Assembly: GCF_000190695.1 (NCBI RefSeq)
Contig: NZ_GL870929.1
Span: 2,079,052-2,111,861, forward strand
Origin: Kingella denitrificans ATCC 33394
Lineage (GTDB): Bacteria > Pseudomonadota > Gammaproteobacteria > Burkholderiales > Neisseriaceae
DNA: 32,810 nucleotides
Direction of reading: 5' to 3'
Within the stretch, counting starts at the first letter, position 1, and the number at the start of each line of letters is the position of its first letter. The notes beneath the pieces were generated by a model. The model saw only the letters and a program-made list of their open reading frames with translations. It ran no database searches and had not been told where the DNA came from. The position numbers and the translations under genes are program-made. This document shows, piece by piece, positions 6,421 through 14,532 of this stretch.

Positions 6421-8517
6421 TTATTTAGCCGCAGAAGCAGAAGATGCCGCTGCTGCCGAAGCCGCAGGCGCTGCCGGGGCAGAAGCTGCGGATGCTGCCG
6501 AAGAAGATTTATTGGCTGCGTCGCCTAAAAGCGGTTCGCCTTTTTTGTGTACGATCATGCGGCCGGACATTTCCATGTGCAATGCGTGGCAGAACCATTG
6601 GCAGTAGTACCAGTACACGCCCAAACGGTTGGCCGTGAAGGTTACGGAAGAAGTGGCTTGCGCACTCATTTCCATGGCGATACCGTGGCCTTCCAGCGTA
6701 AAGCCGTGGGTCAAGTCTTCGATGGTTTCCATGTTGGTCACGGTAACGGTAACTTCGTCGCCTTCGTACACTTCGAAAGAAGGCAGGCTGAACGCAGGGG
6801 CAACTGCGGTCATGTACACGCGCACTTTGTTGCCTTCACGGATAACGTTGGCTGCTTTTTCCAGTTCAATGCCGTCTTTTTTGGCTTGGTCCAAAGCGCC
6901 TTGCCACATCCATGGATCTTTGCGGTCCCAGGCTTTTTTCGGATTGATTTTGCTGGCGGCTACCAACATCATATCGTGTGGTTCGGCAAAGGTCGGGTTG
7001 TCGTGTACCAGACGCATTTCTTCGCCGGAAATGTCGATCAACTGGTCGCATTCCGGTTTCAGCGGGCCAACGTTCAAGAAACGGTCTTTGGAGAACTTGT
7101 TCAAAGATACCAGCCATTGGCCGTCCGCCTCTTTGGTTTCACCCATAGTGGTGTGGTTGTGGCCAGGTTGGTAGCTCACGTCCAGTTTTTGTACGATGTA
7201 ATCGCTGGTTTTGCTTTGGCTGGCATAGGCATCAATGGCTTTTTGGATGTTCCATTTCACCATTTGGCTGTCCAAGAACAAAGTGGTGTAGGCATTGCCG
7301 CGGCCGTCGAATGCGGTGTGGAGAGGGCCCAGACCCAATTCGGGTTCGGCAACCACCACGTCGCGCTCTTTGATTTTGCCTGCGAACAAGTCGTCCAGTT
7401 TGCGGACATCCAACACGGTTACGGTAGGCGACAGTTTGCCGTTCAGCATGATGTAGTTGCCGTCCGGAGAAGCGTTACAGCCGTGTGGAGAGTTAGGCAC
7501 GGGGATGTAGCGGGTGTAGTTTTTGGCGGCGTTGGTTTTGCGGCCGTCCAATACTTTCACGCCCTCGATTTCTTTGAAATCGCCTGCTTTAATGCCTTCT
7601 TCAATGGCTTTAAGGTTGAACACGACGCACCAGTCTTGCTCGTTGGCGGATGCTTCGGTAACGGTAACGCCTTTTTCAGAGTTATAGCAGGTAGAGAACG
7701 AGTATTTGCCTTGGTAGTCGGCATCGCCGTTGTCCAAGTTGCCGTCCACCATGACTTGCCATGCGATTTCCATGGTTTCGCCGTCAATGGCAGTGTAGAC
7801 AGCCCAGTAGTTTTTGGCAGGGTCGTCCAGCATGGTGCCGTTGTTAGGTACGGGAACGATGTGTTCGCCGTTGGCAAATACGTAACCGGTTTTCGGATAA
7901 CGTTGCGGACGCAGGCCGTGGATACCGGATGCATTCGGGATTTCTACGATTTTGTCGGCTTTCATCACGTCGCAACGGATACGGCAAACGCGGTTGTTTG
8001 CTTTATCGTTGGCGTAAACGTAACGGCCGTCGTAAGTGCCGTCTGTGAACGACATGTGCGGGTGGTGCAAGTCGCCGTTCGGCATGCAGGGCATACCGGA
8101 TTTTTTCAGAAAGTCACGCGTTTGCTCGGTCAGGTGGGCATTCAAGATGGCACGGCTTTCGTTGGTGCGACCCCAACCTGTTGCACTGTCCATGTTGAAT
8201 ACGGGGATGCGCATCAGTTCGCGCATGGAAGGCACGCCGACAATACGCATTTCGCCGGATTGGCCGCCTGAAAGGAAGCCATAGTATTTGTCCAGTTCGC
8301 CCGGACCTACGTGTGGGGACAGACCGCCGGCAACTTCATGGCTGCTTGCCGCAGCGGAAGCACCTGCATCTGCCGCAGCAGAAGCGCCTGCGTGTGCCGC
8401 AGAGGCTGCTTTACCGCCTTGCGCACCGCCGGAGCAGGCAGCAAGACCCATCAGGCCAACGCTGGAAGCGGCAGCCGTGCCCAAGAAACTACGGCGGCTA
8501 ATTTTATTTTCTGACAT
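6421..8517 (-). CDS. nosZ: NosZ, nitrous oxide reductase (clade I type)
   Basis: The 698-residue enzyme reduces N2O to N2 in the periplasm. Residues 7-13 (SRRSFLG) form a Tat signal motif, and a lipobox-like LAAC (Cys28) follows. CuZ-site His motifs are visible: GDLHHPHMS, NSPHGC, PGHNHTT and FAEPHDMM. The C-terminal cupredoxin domain carries the complete CuA set Cys639, Trp641, Cys643, His647 and Met650. Unusual parts are an Ala/Ser-rich linker at about residues 37-60 and an Ala/Ser-rich tail of about 28 residues after the normal end. The ATG at 8517 has a strong AAGGAG site. It lies downstream of nosR with a reversed DUS pair between them and a hairpin after it. Identification is secure; membrane anchoring is inference. 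Confidence 0.98.
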   Translation of the reverse strand: MSENKISRRSFLGTAAASSVGLMGLAACSGGAQGGKAASAAHAGASAAADAGASAAASSHEVAGGLSPHVGPGELDKYYGFLSGGQSGEMRIVGVPSMRELMRIPVFNMDSATGWGRTNESRAILNAHLTEQTRDFLKKSGMPCMPNGDLHHPHMSFTDGTYDGRYVYANDKANNRVCRIRCDVMKADKIVEIPNASGIHGLRPQRYPKTGYVFANGEHIVPVPNNGTMLDDPAKNYWAVYTAIDGETMEIAWQVMVDGNLDNGDADYQGKYSFSTCYNSEKGVTVTEASANEQDWCVVFNLKAIEEGIKAGDFKEIEGVKVLDGRKTNAAKNYTRYIPVPNSPHGCNASPDGNYIMLNGKLSPTVTVLDVRKLDDLFAGKIKERDVVVAEPELGLGPLHTAFDGRGNAYTTLFLDSQMVKWNIQKAIDAYASQSKTSDYIVQKLDVSYQPGHNHTTMGETKEADGQWLVSLNKFSKDRFLNVGPLKPECDQLIDISGEEMRLVHDNPTFAEPHDMMLVAASKINPKKAWDRKDPWMWQGALDQAKKDGIELEKAANVIREGNKVRVYMTAVAPAFSLPSFEVYEGDEVTVTVTNMETIEDLTHGFTLEGHGIAMEMSAQATSSVTFTANRLGVYWYYCQWFCHALHMEMSGRMIVHKKGEPLLGDAANKSSSAASAASAPAAPAASAAAASSASAAK

Positions 8518-8542
8518 AGATAAACTCCTTACGATGAAGAAA

Positions 8543-8556
8543 CGTGGTGACCCACG
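8543..8556. promoter_or_regulatory. Short palindrome in the nosZ leader
   Basis: CGTGG-TGAC-CCACG forms perfect 5-bp arms about 26 bases upstream of the nosZ start, just upstream of the ribosome binding site. It may be a small operator or RNA hairpin. No recognised regulator site is assigned. Confidence 0.3.
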
Positions 8557-8583
8557 GGTAATATAAAATAGTCCTATTTCGAA

Positions 8584-8625
8584 AGTGCAGGCTGCTTTTC
8601 AGTCTGCCCGAAAGCAGCCTGCACT
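8584..8625. repeat. Reversed inverted DUS pair between nosR and nosZ
   Basis: Bases 8584-8598 and 8611-8625 are perfect 15-bp inverted arms. Here the T-runs face the loop and the outer flanks are not T-rich, so the hairpin lacks a U-tract on either strand. It is therefore a poor terminator, which fits read-through from nosR into nosZ. Confidence 0.8.
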
Positions 8626-8641
8626 CGGAATAGTGCTTATT

Positions 8642-10933
8642 TTATTCGGTTTTGGATTTAGGCACGAAATGCACCACCTGTTCTTCAGGTTGTTGTGCTT
8701 TTTGTGCGTCCAATTCGGCTTTGGCGGCTGCCTGTTTTGCTTTTTTCTTGTTAGTGGCCACCACTTGTGGGCAGCGTGTTTCGTGATTATACATCACTTG
8801 GCAGTGCAGGCATTGGATACATTCGTTCGGGTTGATATCGCCTTCCGGGGCAATCGCCTGCACAGGGCATTCGTGATTACAAATCTGGCAAGGGTTGCCG
8901 CACATCGGATAGCGGCGCAGCCAGTTGAAAATCTGCAATTTGGCAGGAATGGCCATAGCCGCGCCCAGTGGGCACAGGTAGCGACAGAAAAAGCGTTCGA
9001 TGAACAGGCCGGCCACCAGCAGCGATACGGCAAACAGCACAAACCACCATTCGCGGACAAAGTGCAGGATAATCGCGGTTTTAAACGGCTCGACTTCTGC
9101 CAGTTTTTCGGCAAAGCCCAATTCATACAGCGAAACGCCGAATAATACCATGAAAATCACATATTTGATGGCGGTCAAACGGGTATGGATGCCGAATGGG
9201 ACGGTGATCTGTTTCACGCCGATTTTTTTGGCGATGGCATTGGTCAATTCCTGCAAAGAACCGAATGGGCAGAGCCAGCCGCAGAATGCGCCGCGCCCCC
9301 ACAGCAGCATGGCAATGGCCGTAGCGCTCCACAGCGTGAAGATGAACGGATCCATCAGGAAATAATCCCAGCTGAAAGGCCCTTGCACAATGGCGGATGA
9401 CAAGGTCAGCACGTTCACCACCGACAATTGCGCGTGCAGGTACCAGCCGATATAAACCAGCGTCACCGTCAGATAAACATAGCGGAAGCGGTTGTAAAAT
9501 TTTTCGTGTTTGACCAATGTGTCTTGGAAGAAGAATACGCCGGTCAGAATCAGCAGCATAATGCCGATGGCGATAATGTGCGGCATTTTTTCCTGCCACA
9601 ACTGTTTCCAAATCATGCGCTGCGGATTATCTTCGGCTGCGCCGACATCTGCATTGGCGGCTGTCGGGTCGGCGGCAGCGGCAGCAGCACCGGAAGCGGG
9701 TGCTGGCGCATCAATCGCCACGGGTGTGCCGTTAGGGTCGTCCACCGTGAAAGACTGCGGCATTTGGTAGTTCAAATCAACGGTCACGAAGGCTTTGTTC
9801 TGTACGCTCAATTCATGCTGAACCATCAGCTGCAAGCGCCAAGGTTCGGCAGGGTCGAACGAAAAATCTTCCGGTGTGACGAATAGCGAAACCTCTTTGA
9901 AATGCGGTGCGCCCTTGGCAAGCAAATCCAACAGGCGGGTGTGGTGCAAGTCGGTAAAGCGGAAGCCGTTGTCGTTTTGAATCACTTCGATACGGTCAAA
10001 AATACCGCCGCGCACATAGCCCGAACCTTTCCAGGAATACACGCCTTCACCGGCCACGATAATGGCGGATTGGTTGGGTTTCAAACGCGATTGCAACTCG
10101 GCGAAACCGCTTTCGCCCAATAAGCTTTTACCGATGGATGGTTGGGAAACCACGGCGGTGTATAAGTTGATAAATGTGTCGTCCGGATTGCCGGCAAACG
10201 GGTGCTGTGCGGCTTCGGGATTGTTTTCTGCCAGCATTTTGTTGGCATCGCCAATGCTCAAATGCAGTTTTTGCACCGCACCCTGTGCCAGCAGGTCGTC
10301 CCATGACAATATGTCTTGCTTGTCCATGTTCGGCAGGCGGTGCGGACGGGTTTGGGCAGCCGTATTGGCGGTGGTGGCAGCTGCTCCGCCCTGTTTGTTG
10401 AGTTCGGCGGTAATCACGCGTGCGGAACGGACGATACTGTCGCCAATCACCACCACGGTTACGGTGGCGCCGGTCACGATTTCGGACGGTGTGGAGCCTG
10501 CTTTGGGCGGATTTTTGGTCGGGTTCAGGCCGATATAGCCGTTAATAAACGTATCGACTTTAGACACGGGGATGCCGACCAGCAGGATGGGTTCGTGGTG
10601 TTCCAGCATTTTTGCGCCGCGGATGGTGCCTTCTTTGTCCAGTGCGACAATCGTGTCAATCGGTTTGCTGGAATAGCCGCGGGTATTGACCACGTCGGTG
10701 GTGATATACACTACGCCGACTTCTTTGTCGCCTTCGTAAATTTTCGCCGTCATCGGTTTGCCTTCTGGCGTGCCGAAACGGGTGGCGTTCGGGAAGATGT
10801 CGGCGGGTTTGACGCGGTTAATCAGTTCGGGCAGACGTTCGGCATGCGCGGGCAGGAAGGCCAGAAGCGCAAACAGCAGAACGAAGCCGTAAACAAGACG
10901 CTGTATGGAGCGTTGCATGATGGGGGTGTACAT
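8642..10933 (-). CDS. nosR: NosR, membrane flavo/iron-sulfur protein for N2O respiration
   Basis: The 763-residue protein has an N-terminal signal/membrane segment (about residues 10-31) and a periplasmic FMN-binding domain whose TGAT motif (Thr157) is the expected covalent FMN site. A second periplasmic region follows, then several membrane helices with CGWLCP and CRYLCP motifs, and a cytoplasmic 2x[4Fe-4S] domain (CGNPCQICNHECP and CIQCLHC). NosR feeds electrons to NosZ and is needed for its maturation and expression. I chose the ATG at 10933, with AGGA six bases upstream, rather than a TTG at 10939. It is first in the cluster, behind an FNR-type promoter. The flavin transferase ApbE/NosX that loads FMN is not in the window. 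Confidence 0.97.
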   Translation of the reverse strand: MYTPIMQRSIQRLVYGFVLLFALLAFLPAHAERLPELINRVKPADIFPNATRFGTPEGKPMTAKIYEGDKEVGVVYITTDVVNTRGYSSKPIDTIVALDKEGTIRGAKMLEHHEPILLVGIPVSKVDTFINGYIGLNPTKNPPKAGSTPSEIVTGATVTVVVIGDSIVRSARVITAELNKQGGAAATTANTAAQTRPHRLPNMDKQDILSWDDLLAQGAVQKLHLSIGDANKMLAENNPEAAQHPFAGNPDDTFINLYTAVVSQPSIGKSLLGESGFAELQSRLKPNQSAIIVAGEGVYSWKGSGYVRGGIFDRIEVIQNDNGFRFTDLHHTRLLDLLAKGAPHFKEVSLFVTPEDFSFDPAEPWRLQLMVQHELSVQNKAFVTVDLNYQMPQSFTVDDPNGTPVAIDAPAPASGAAAAAADPTAANADVGAAEDNPQRMIWKQLWQEKMPHIIAIGIMLLILTGVFFFQDTLVKHEKFYNRFRYVYLTVTLVYIGWYLHAQLSVVNVLTLSSAIVQGPFSWDYFLMDPFIFTLWSATAIAMLLWGRGAFCGWLCPFGSLQELTNAIAKKIGVKQITVPFGIHTRLTAIKYVIFMVLFGVSLYELGFAEKLAEVEPFKTAIILHFVREWWFVLFAVSLLVAGLFIERFFCRYLCPLGAAMAIPAKLQIFNWLRRYPMCGNPCQICNHECPVQAIAPEGDINPNECIQCLHCQVMYNHETRCPQVVATNKKKAKQAAAKAELDAQKAQQPEEQVVHFVPKSKTE

Positions 10934-10969
10934 TGACAATCCTAAAAAGCAAATACTGAAACGGAATAT

Positions 10970-10975
10970 ATTTTA
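10970..10975 (-). promoter_or_regulatory. Putative -10 element of the nosR promoter
   Basis: On the minus strand TAAAAT lies 29-34 bases downstream of the centre of the FNR box. That is where a class II (-41.5) FNR-activated promoter needs its -10 element, placing the start of transcription near 10962. Confidence 0.65.
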
Positions 10976-10996
10976 GAACATTTGGGGCGGTTAAGT

Positions 10997-11010
10997 TTGA
11001 TATTTATCAA
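10997..11010 (-). promoter_or_regulatory. Perfect FNR/ANR box upstream of nosR
   Basis: TTGAT-ATTT-ATCAA matches the FNR consensus TTGAT-N4-ATCAA exactly. It is 64 bases upstream of the nosR start. Its spacing to the TAAAAT element fits direct activation by FNR under low oxygen. This is the only perfect copy I found in the window. Confidence 0.85.
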
Positions 11011-11070
11011 GAGCCCATCCGAAACCCTAGCCTAAATTATAAAATATTTACATATTTTAATAAAGCAAAC

Positions 11071-11121
11071 AAAGCAGCCTGCACTTTTTTAAACGATGAA
11101 ATTTAAAGTGCAGGCTGCTTT
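11071..11121 (-). terminator. Inverted DUS pair ending gdhA
   Basis: Bases 11071-11087 and 11105-11121 form perfect 17-bp inverted arms with outer A/T runs. The pair lies 18 bases past the gdhA stop, between gdhA and the nosR promoter, and would insulate nosR from gdhA transcription. Confidence 0.75.
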
Positions 11122-11138
11122 TCAGGCTTTGTCAGGTG

Positions 11139-12476
11139 TTATACGACACCTTGCGCCAGCATGGCTTCGGCCACTTTTTTGAAGCCGGCGATATTGGCAC
11201 CGTTGACGTAGTTGGTATAGCCGTTTTCCGTGCCGTTTTCCACGCAGTTTTCGTGAATGTTCTGCATGATGTCGAACAGGCGCGCATCCACTTCTTCGCG
11301 GGTCCAAGACAGATGCATGTGGTTCTGGCTCATTTCCAAGCCGGAAGTGGCCACGCCGCCCGCATTGGACGCTTTGCCCGGCGCATACAGGATTTTCGCG
11401 TTGATGAATGCTTCCACCGCGCCCAGGGTGGACGGCATGTTCGCACCTTCGGCAACGCATTTCACACCGTTGGCCAACAGGGTTTTCGCATCGTTTTCGT
11501 CCAGTTCGTTTTGTGTGGCGCAGGGCAGGGCGACATCGCAGGCCACACCCCAAGGACGTTTGCCTTCAAAGTATTCCAGGCCTTGTTCTTTGGCGTACAC
11601 GGAAATGCGTTCGCGGCGCACTTCTTTCAGCTCGATCAGGGCGGCCAGCTGCGCTTCGGTCATGCCGCTGTCGGGGAATTTGACGAAGCCGTTGGAATCG
11701 GACACGGTCAGCACTTGCGCGCCCAGTTGGATGGCTTTTTCGGCAGCATATTGCGCCACGTTGCCGCTGCCGGAAATGGTAACGCGTTTGTGCGCCATGC
11801 TGTCGCCTTTGGTTTTGAGCATGTGGTCGGCAAAATAAACCGTGCCATAGCCCGTGGCTTCCGGACGGATGAGGCTACCGCCGTAGGTCAGGCCTTTGCC
11901 GGTGAGGACGGATGTGAATTCGTTGGAGAGTTTTTTGTATTGGCCGAACAGGAAGCCGATTTCGCGGCCGCCCACGCCGATATCGCCGGCAGGTACGTCG
12001 GTATCCGCGCCGATGTGGCGGTAAAGCTCGCTCATAAAGGCTTGGCAGAAGCGCATCACTTCGGCATCCGATTTGCCTTTGGGGTCGAAGTCGGAGCCGC
12101 CTTTGCCGCCGCCCATGGGCAGGGTGGTCAGGCCGTTTTTAAATACTTGCTCGAAAGCCAGGAATTTCAAAACGCCCAAGTTCACGGTGGGGTGGAAGCG
12201 CAGGCCGCCTTTATATGGGCCGATGGCGGAGTTCATTTGCACGCGGTAGCCGCGGTTCACCTGCACTTGGCCTTTGTCGTCCACCCAGGAAACGCGGAAC
12301 ATAACGACGCGTTCGGGTTCTACAAGGCGTTCCAGCAGGCTTTGCTGCATGTATTTCGGATTCTTCGCCAAAAAGGGCTGCAGGCTGCCGAAGACTTCTT
12401 CGACGGCTTGGTGGAATTCCGGTTGGTTGGGGTCGCGTTGCTTAATGGTTTGAAATAATTGATCTAAATTATTCAT
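11139..12476 (-). CDS. gdhA: NADP-specific glutamate dehydrogenase
   Basis: The 445-residue enzyme interconverts 2-oxoglutarate plus ammonium and glutamate. Visible motifs are the substrate-binding GPYKGGLRFHP (Lys89), the catalytic-lysine stretch PMGGGKGGSDFDPKGKS (Lys125) and the Rossmann motif GSGNVAQ. Length and sequence fit the hexameric NADP-dependent bacterial class. The ATG at 12476 is preceded by GGAG with 7-base spacing. The frame runs on upstream to 12617, but that part has no start signal. The 244-base gap to the divergent hydrolase gene holds a DUS variant, an inverted repeat and presumably both promoters. A DUS-pair terminator follows. Confidence 0.97.
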   Translation of the reverse strand: MNNLDQLFQTIKQRDPNQPEFHQAVEEVFGSLQPFLAKNPKYMQQSLLERLVEPERVVMFRVSWVDDKGQVQVNRGYRVQMNSAIGPYKGGLRFHPTVNLGVLKFLAFEQVFKNGLTTLPMGGGKGGSDFDPKGKSDAEVMRFCQAFMSELYRHIGADTDVPAGDIGVGGREIGFLFGQYKKLSNEFTSVLTGKGLTYGGSLIRPEATGYGTVYFADHMLKTKGDSMAHKRVTISGSGNVAQYAAEKAIQLGAQVLTVSDSNGFVKFPDSGMTEAQLAALIELKEVRRERISVYAKEQGLEYFEGKRPWGVACDVALPCATQNELDENDAKTLLANGVKCVAEGANMPSTLGAVEAFINAKILYAPGKASNAGGVATSGLEMSQNHMHLSWTREEVDARLFDIMQNIHENCVENGTENGYTNYVNGANIAGFKKVAEAMLAQGVV

Positions 12477-12573
12477 GATAATCTCCGTAGGAGTGAGGGG
12501 ATGCAGGCAGCCTGCAGTTGGTTGTGAGCGTGCCGCCCGAGCATGTGATGGCGTTATGCCGGTGAAGGTAATC

Positions 12574-12605
12574 ACACTACCGTGTTCGAGCGACGGATGT
12601 AGTGT
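12574..12605. promoter_or_regulatory. 7-bp inverted repeat in the gdhA upstream region
   Basis: ACACTAC (12574-12580) and GTAGTGT (12599-12605) are perfect inverted arms, with centres 25 bases apart, about 100 bases upstream of gdhA. This could be an operator in the divergent gdhA/hydrolase promoter region. Which regulator binds, if any, is unknown. Confidence 0.35.
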
Positions 12606-12720
12606 AACAACAAGCACATCGACACGCTAGCCATTGGCAAAAAAAAATTTGGCCATGTGCAGGCTGCTTTTGAATGTTTTATACTTACGCGTTCACATTT
12701 GTCGGACGATAGGAAACAAG

Positions 12721-13686
12721 ATGCCGCACCGTGCCCAATTTCTCAACAAAATCCCCCCGTTGCAACCGCCCGCATGGCTGCGGGGCGGCAACGCGCAAAC
12801 GCTGTACGGCAAAATGCTGCAGCGTTCCGACCTGAATTACCGCCGCGAACTTTTGCCCGACAGCTACGGCGAAGATAAGGCGGCATACGATTTTATCGAT
12901 TCGCCGCATCAAGACGCGCCCTGCGTGGTACTGCTGCATGGTTTGGAAGGCAGCAGCCGCAGCCATTACGCAGTGGAAATGATGTATGCCATACGGCAAC
13001 GCGGCTGGAACGGCGTGGTGGCGCATTTCCGTTCGTGCGGCGGCGTGCCGTCCAAGCGGATGTACCACAGCGGCGACACGCGCGAAGTGGCGCATATGCT
13101 CAACCTGTTGGCGCAGCGGTATCGCGAATTGTATGTGGTCGGCTGGTCGCTGGGCGGCAACGTGTTGGCCAAATATTTGGGCGAGCAGGGCAAAGCCGCA
13201 TTGCCCAAAGCGGCGGCCGCCGTTTCCGCGCCCGTGAACCTGAATGCGGCGGGAGAAGCATTGCAGCACGGTTTGCCGTATTTGCTGTATACGCCGTATT
13301 TCCTGCACACTTTGCTCACCAAAGTGCCGAAGTCCGACAAAAAAATCCGCAGCCTGGGCGCATTCGACAATGCCTACACCGCGCCGATGCACGGATTTAC
13401 CGATAAATACGACTATTACACGCAAGCATCAGCCTGGCCGTGGCTGTCCAAAATCGAAGTGCCGACCTTGCTGCTCAATGCCAAAAACGATCCGTTTCTG
13501 CCGCCGCAATACCTGCCCACCGAACGCGACGTGTCGCCGCAGGTTTATCTTCTGCAACCGGAGCAGGGCGGGCATTGCGCGTTCGTATCCGGCGAAGGGC
13601 GCGGACATCTGCAATGGCTGCCGCAAACCGTGCTGGCGTTTTTCGACGAACAAATTGCCCGACGGCAAACGGAGTCTGCCCCATGA
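12721..13686 (+). CDS. YheT-like alpha/beta hydrolase
   Basis: The 321-residue protein matches the YheT/UPF0017 hydrolase pattern: an N-terminal PPAWLRGGNAQTLYG, oxyanion region LLHGLEGSS, then VVAHFRSCGG. The nucleophile elbow GWSLGGN holds Ser143, followed by Asp257 (NAKNDPFLP) and His285 (GGHCAF) as the rest of the triad. The physiological substrate is not known, though family members are carboxylesterases. The ATG at 12721 follows AGGA; an upstream frame from 12634 includes a DUS and is unlikely to be translated. The stop overlaps the start of the next gene (ATGA at 13683-13686), so the two are probably co-translated. Confidence 0.9.
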   Translation: MPHRAQFLNKIPPLQPPAWLRGGNAQTLYGKMLQRSDLNYRRELLPDSYGEDKAAYDFIDSPHQDAPCVVLLHGLEGSSRSHYAVEMMYAIRQRGWNGVVAHFRSCGGVPSKRMYHSGDTREVAHMLNLLAQRYRELYVVGWSLGGNVLAKYLGEQGKAALPKAAAAVSAPVNLNAAGEALQHGLPYLLYTPYFLHTLLTKVPKSDKKIRSLGAFDNAYTAPMHGFTDKYDYYTQASAWPWLSKIEVPTLLLNAKNDPFLPPQYLPTERDVSPQVYLLQPEQGGHCAFVSGEGRGHLQWLPQTVLAFFDEQIARRQTESAP

Positions 13687-14501
13687 GCGCACCGAACCAT
13701 TATGAAAATTTCCCAGTCGGCTCGATTGTGCTGCCGCGCAGGCTGCGCCGCCCGATTCACGCCGTGTATGCCTTTGCGCGTTATGCGGACGATTTGGCGG
13801 ACGAAGGCGATGCCACGCCCGAAGAGCGGAAAAGCAGCCTGCACTTTCTGGCGCGCGAATTGGACAAAATAGGTGCGGAGCAAACGCCGGAAACCGCATT
13901 GATGCAGCGTTTGCAGGCCGAAGCGGTGGCACCGTTCTCCCTGCCGTTGCAGCCATTTTACGATTTGCTCTCCGCCTTTGAGCAGGACACGCACAAAACG
14001 CGCTACCAGCATTTCGGCGAACTGGTGGATTATTCGCGCCGTTCCGCCAATCCTATCGGGCGGATTATCCTGTATTTGTACGGGCAGACCGACCCGCAGT
14101 CCGTCGGGCAGAGCGACGGCATCTGCACCGCCTTGCAGCTTATCAATTTTTGGCAGGACGTGGCGGTGGATTGGCAGAAAAACCGCGTTTACCTGCCGCA
14201 GGATGATATGGCGAAATTCGGCGTGACCGAAGACGATTTGGCTGCAGGCTGCATGACCCCCGCGCTGCGGAAACTGCTGGCCTACGAATGCGGCAGGGCG
14301 CGCAAAATGCTGTATGCCGGCGCGCCGCTGGGCAAACGTTTGAAAGGCCGGCTGGGATTCGAATTGCGCCTGATTATTTTGGGCGGCGACCGGATTTTGC
14401 AGAAACTGGCGGAAAACCAATACGATGTTTTCCAAAAACGCCCCGTGCTGGTGTGGAAGGACTACTGGCTCATGCTCAAACGCGCATGGCAGAAAAAATA
14501 A
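13683..14501 (+). CDS. HpnC-like squalene/phytoene synthase family protein
   Basis: The 272-residue protein has both Asp-rich motifs of head-to-head prenyl synthases: DDLAD (Asp36-Asp40) and DVAVD (Asp159-Asp163). It also has the early FPVGSIVLPRRLRRPIHAVYAFAR stretch split around residues 10-33. The closest family I recognise is HpnC, which with HpnD and HpnE makes squalene from farnesyl diphosphate. No hpnD, hpnE or cyclase is in the window, so the product is uncertain. The ATG overlaps the hydrolase stop by 4 bases. A DUS at 13832 is in frame and encodes KSSLH (residues 50-54). purN follows after 31 bases. Confidence 0.85.
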   Translation: MSAPNHYENFPVGSIVLPRRLRRPIHAVYAFARYADDLADEGDATPEERKSSLHFLARELDKIGAEQTPETALMQRLQAEAVAPFSLPLQPFYDLLSAFEQDTHKTRYQHFGELVDYSRRSANPIGRIILYLYGQTDPQSVGQSDGICTALQLINFWQDVAVDWQKNRVYLPQDDMAKFGVTEDDLAAGCMTPALRKLLAYECGRARKMLYAGAPLGKRLKGRLGFELRLIILGGDRILQKLAENQYDVFQKRPVLVWKDYWLMLKRAWQKK

Positions 14502-14532
14502 GCAGAAATTTCAGTTGAATAGGAAATGAATC

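Noticed and set aside
6421..6520. Phase-variable repeat in the nosZ Ala/Ser tail
   Set aside because: The tail is encoded by mixed codons without a perfect short tandem repeat, so slippage is not expected.
6547..8271. 574-codon plus-strand open frame opposite nosZ
   Set aside because: It mirrors the codon bias of nosZ, shows no family pattern and has no start signals. Similar antisense frames lie opposite gdhA, pilU and the ABC transporter.
12634..12720. Longer start for the YheT-like hydrolase
   Set aside because: The extra codons cover a poly-A tract and a DUS and lack a ribosome site; the ATG at 12721 has AGGA and fits the family start.
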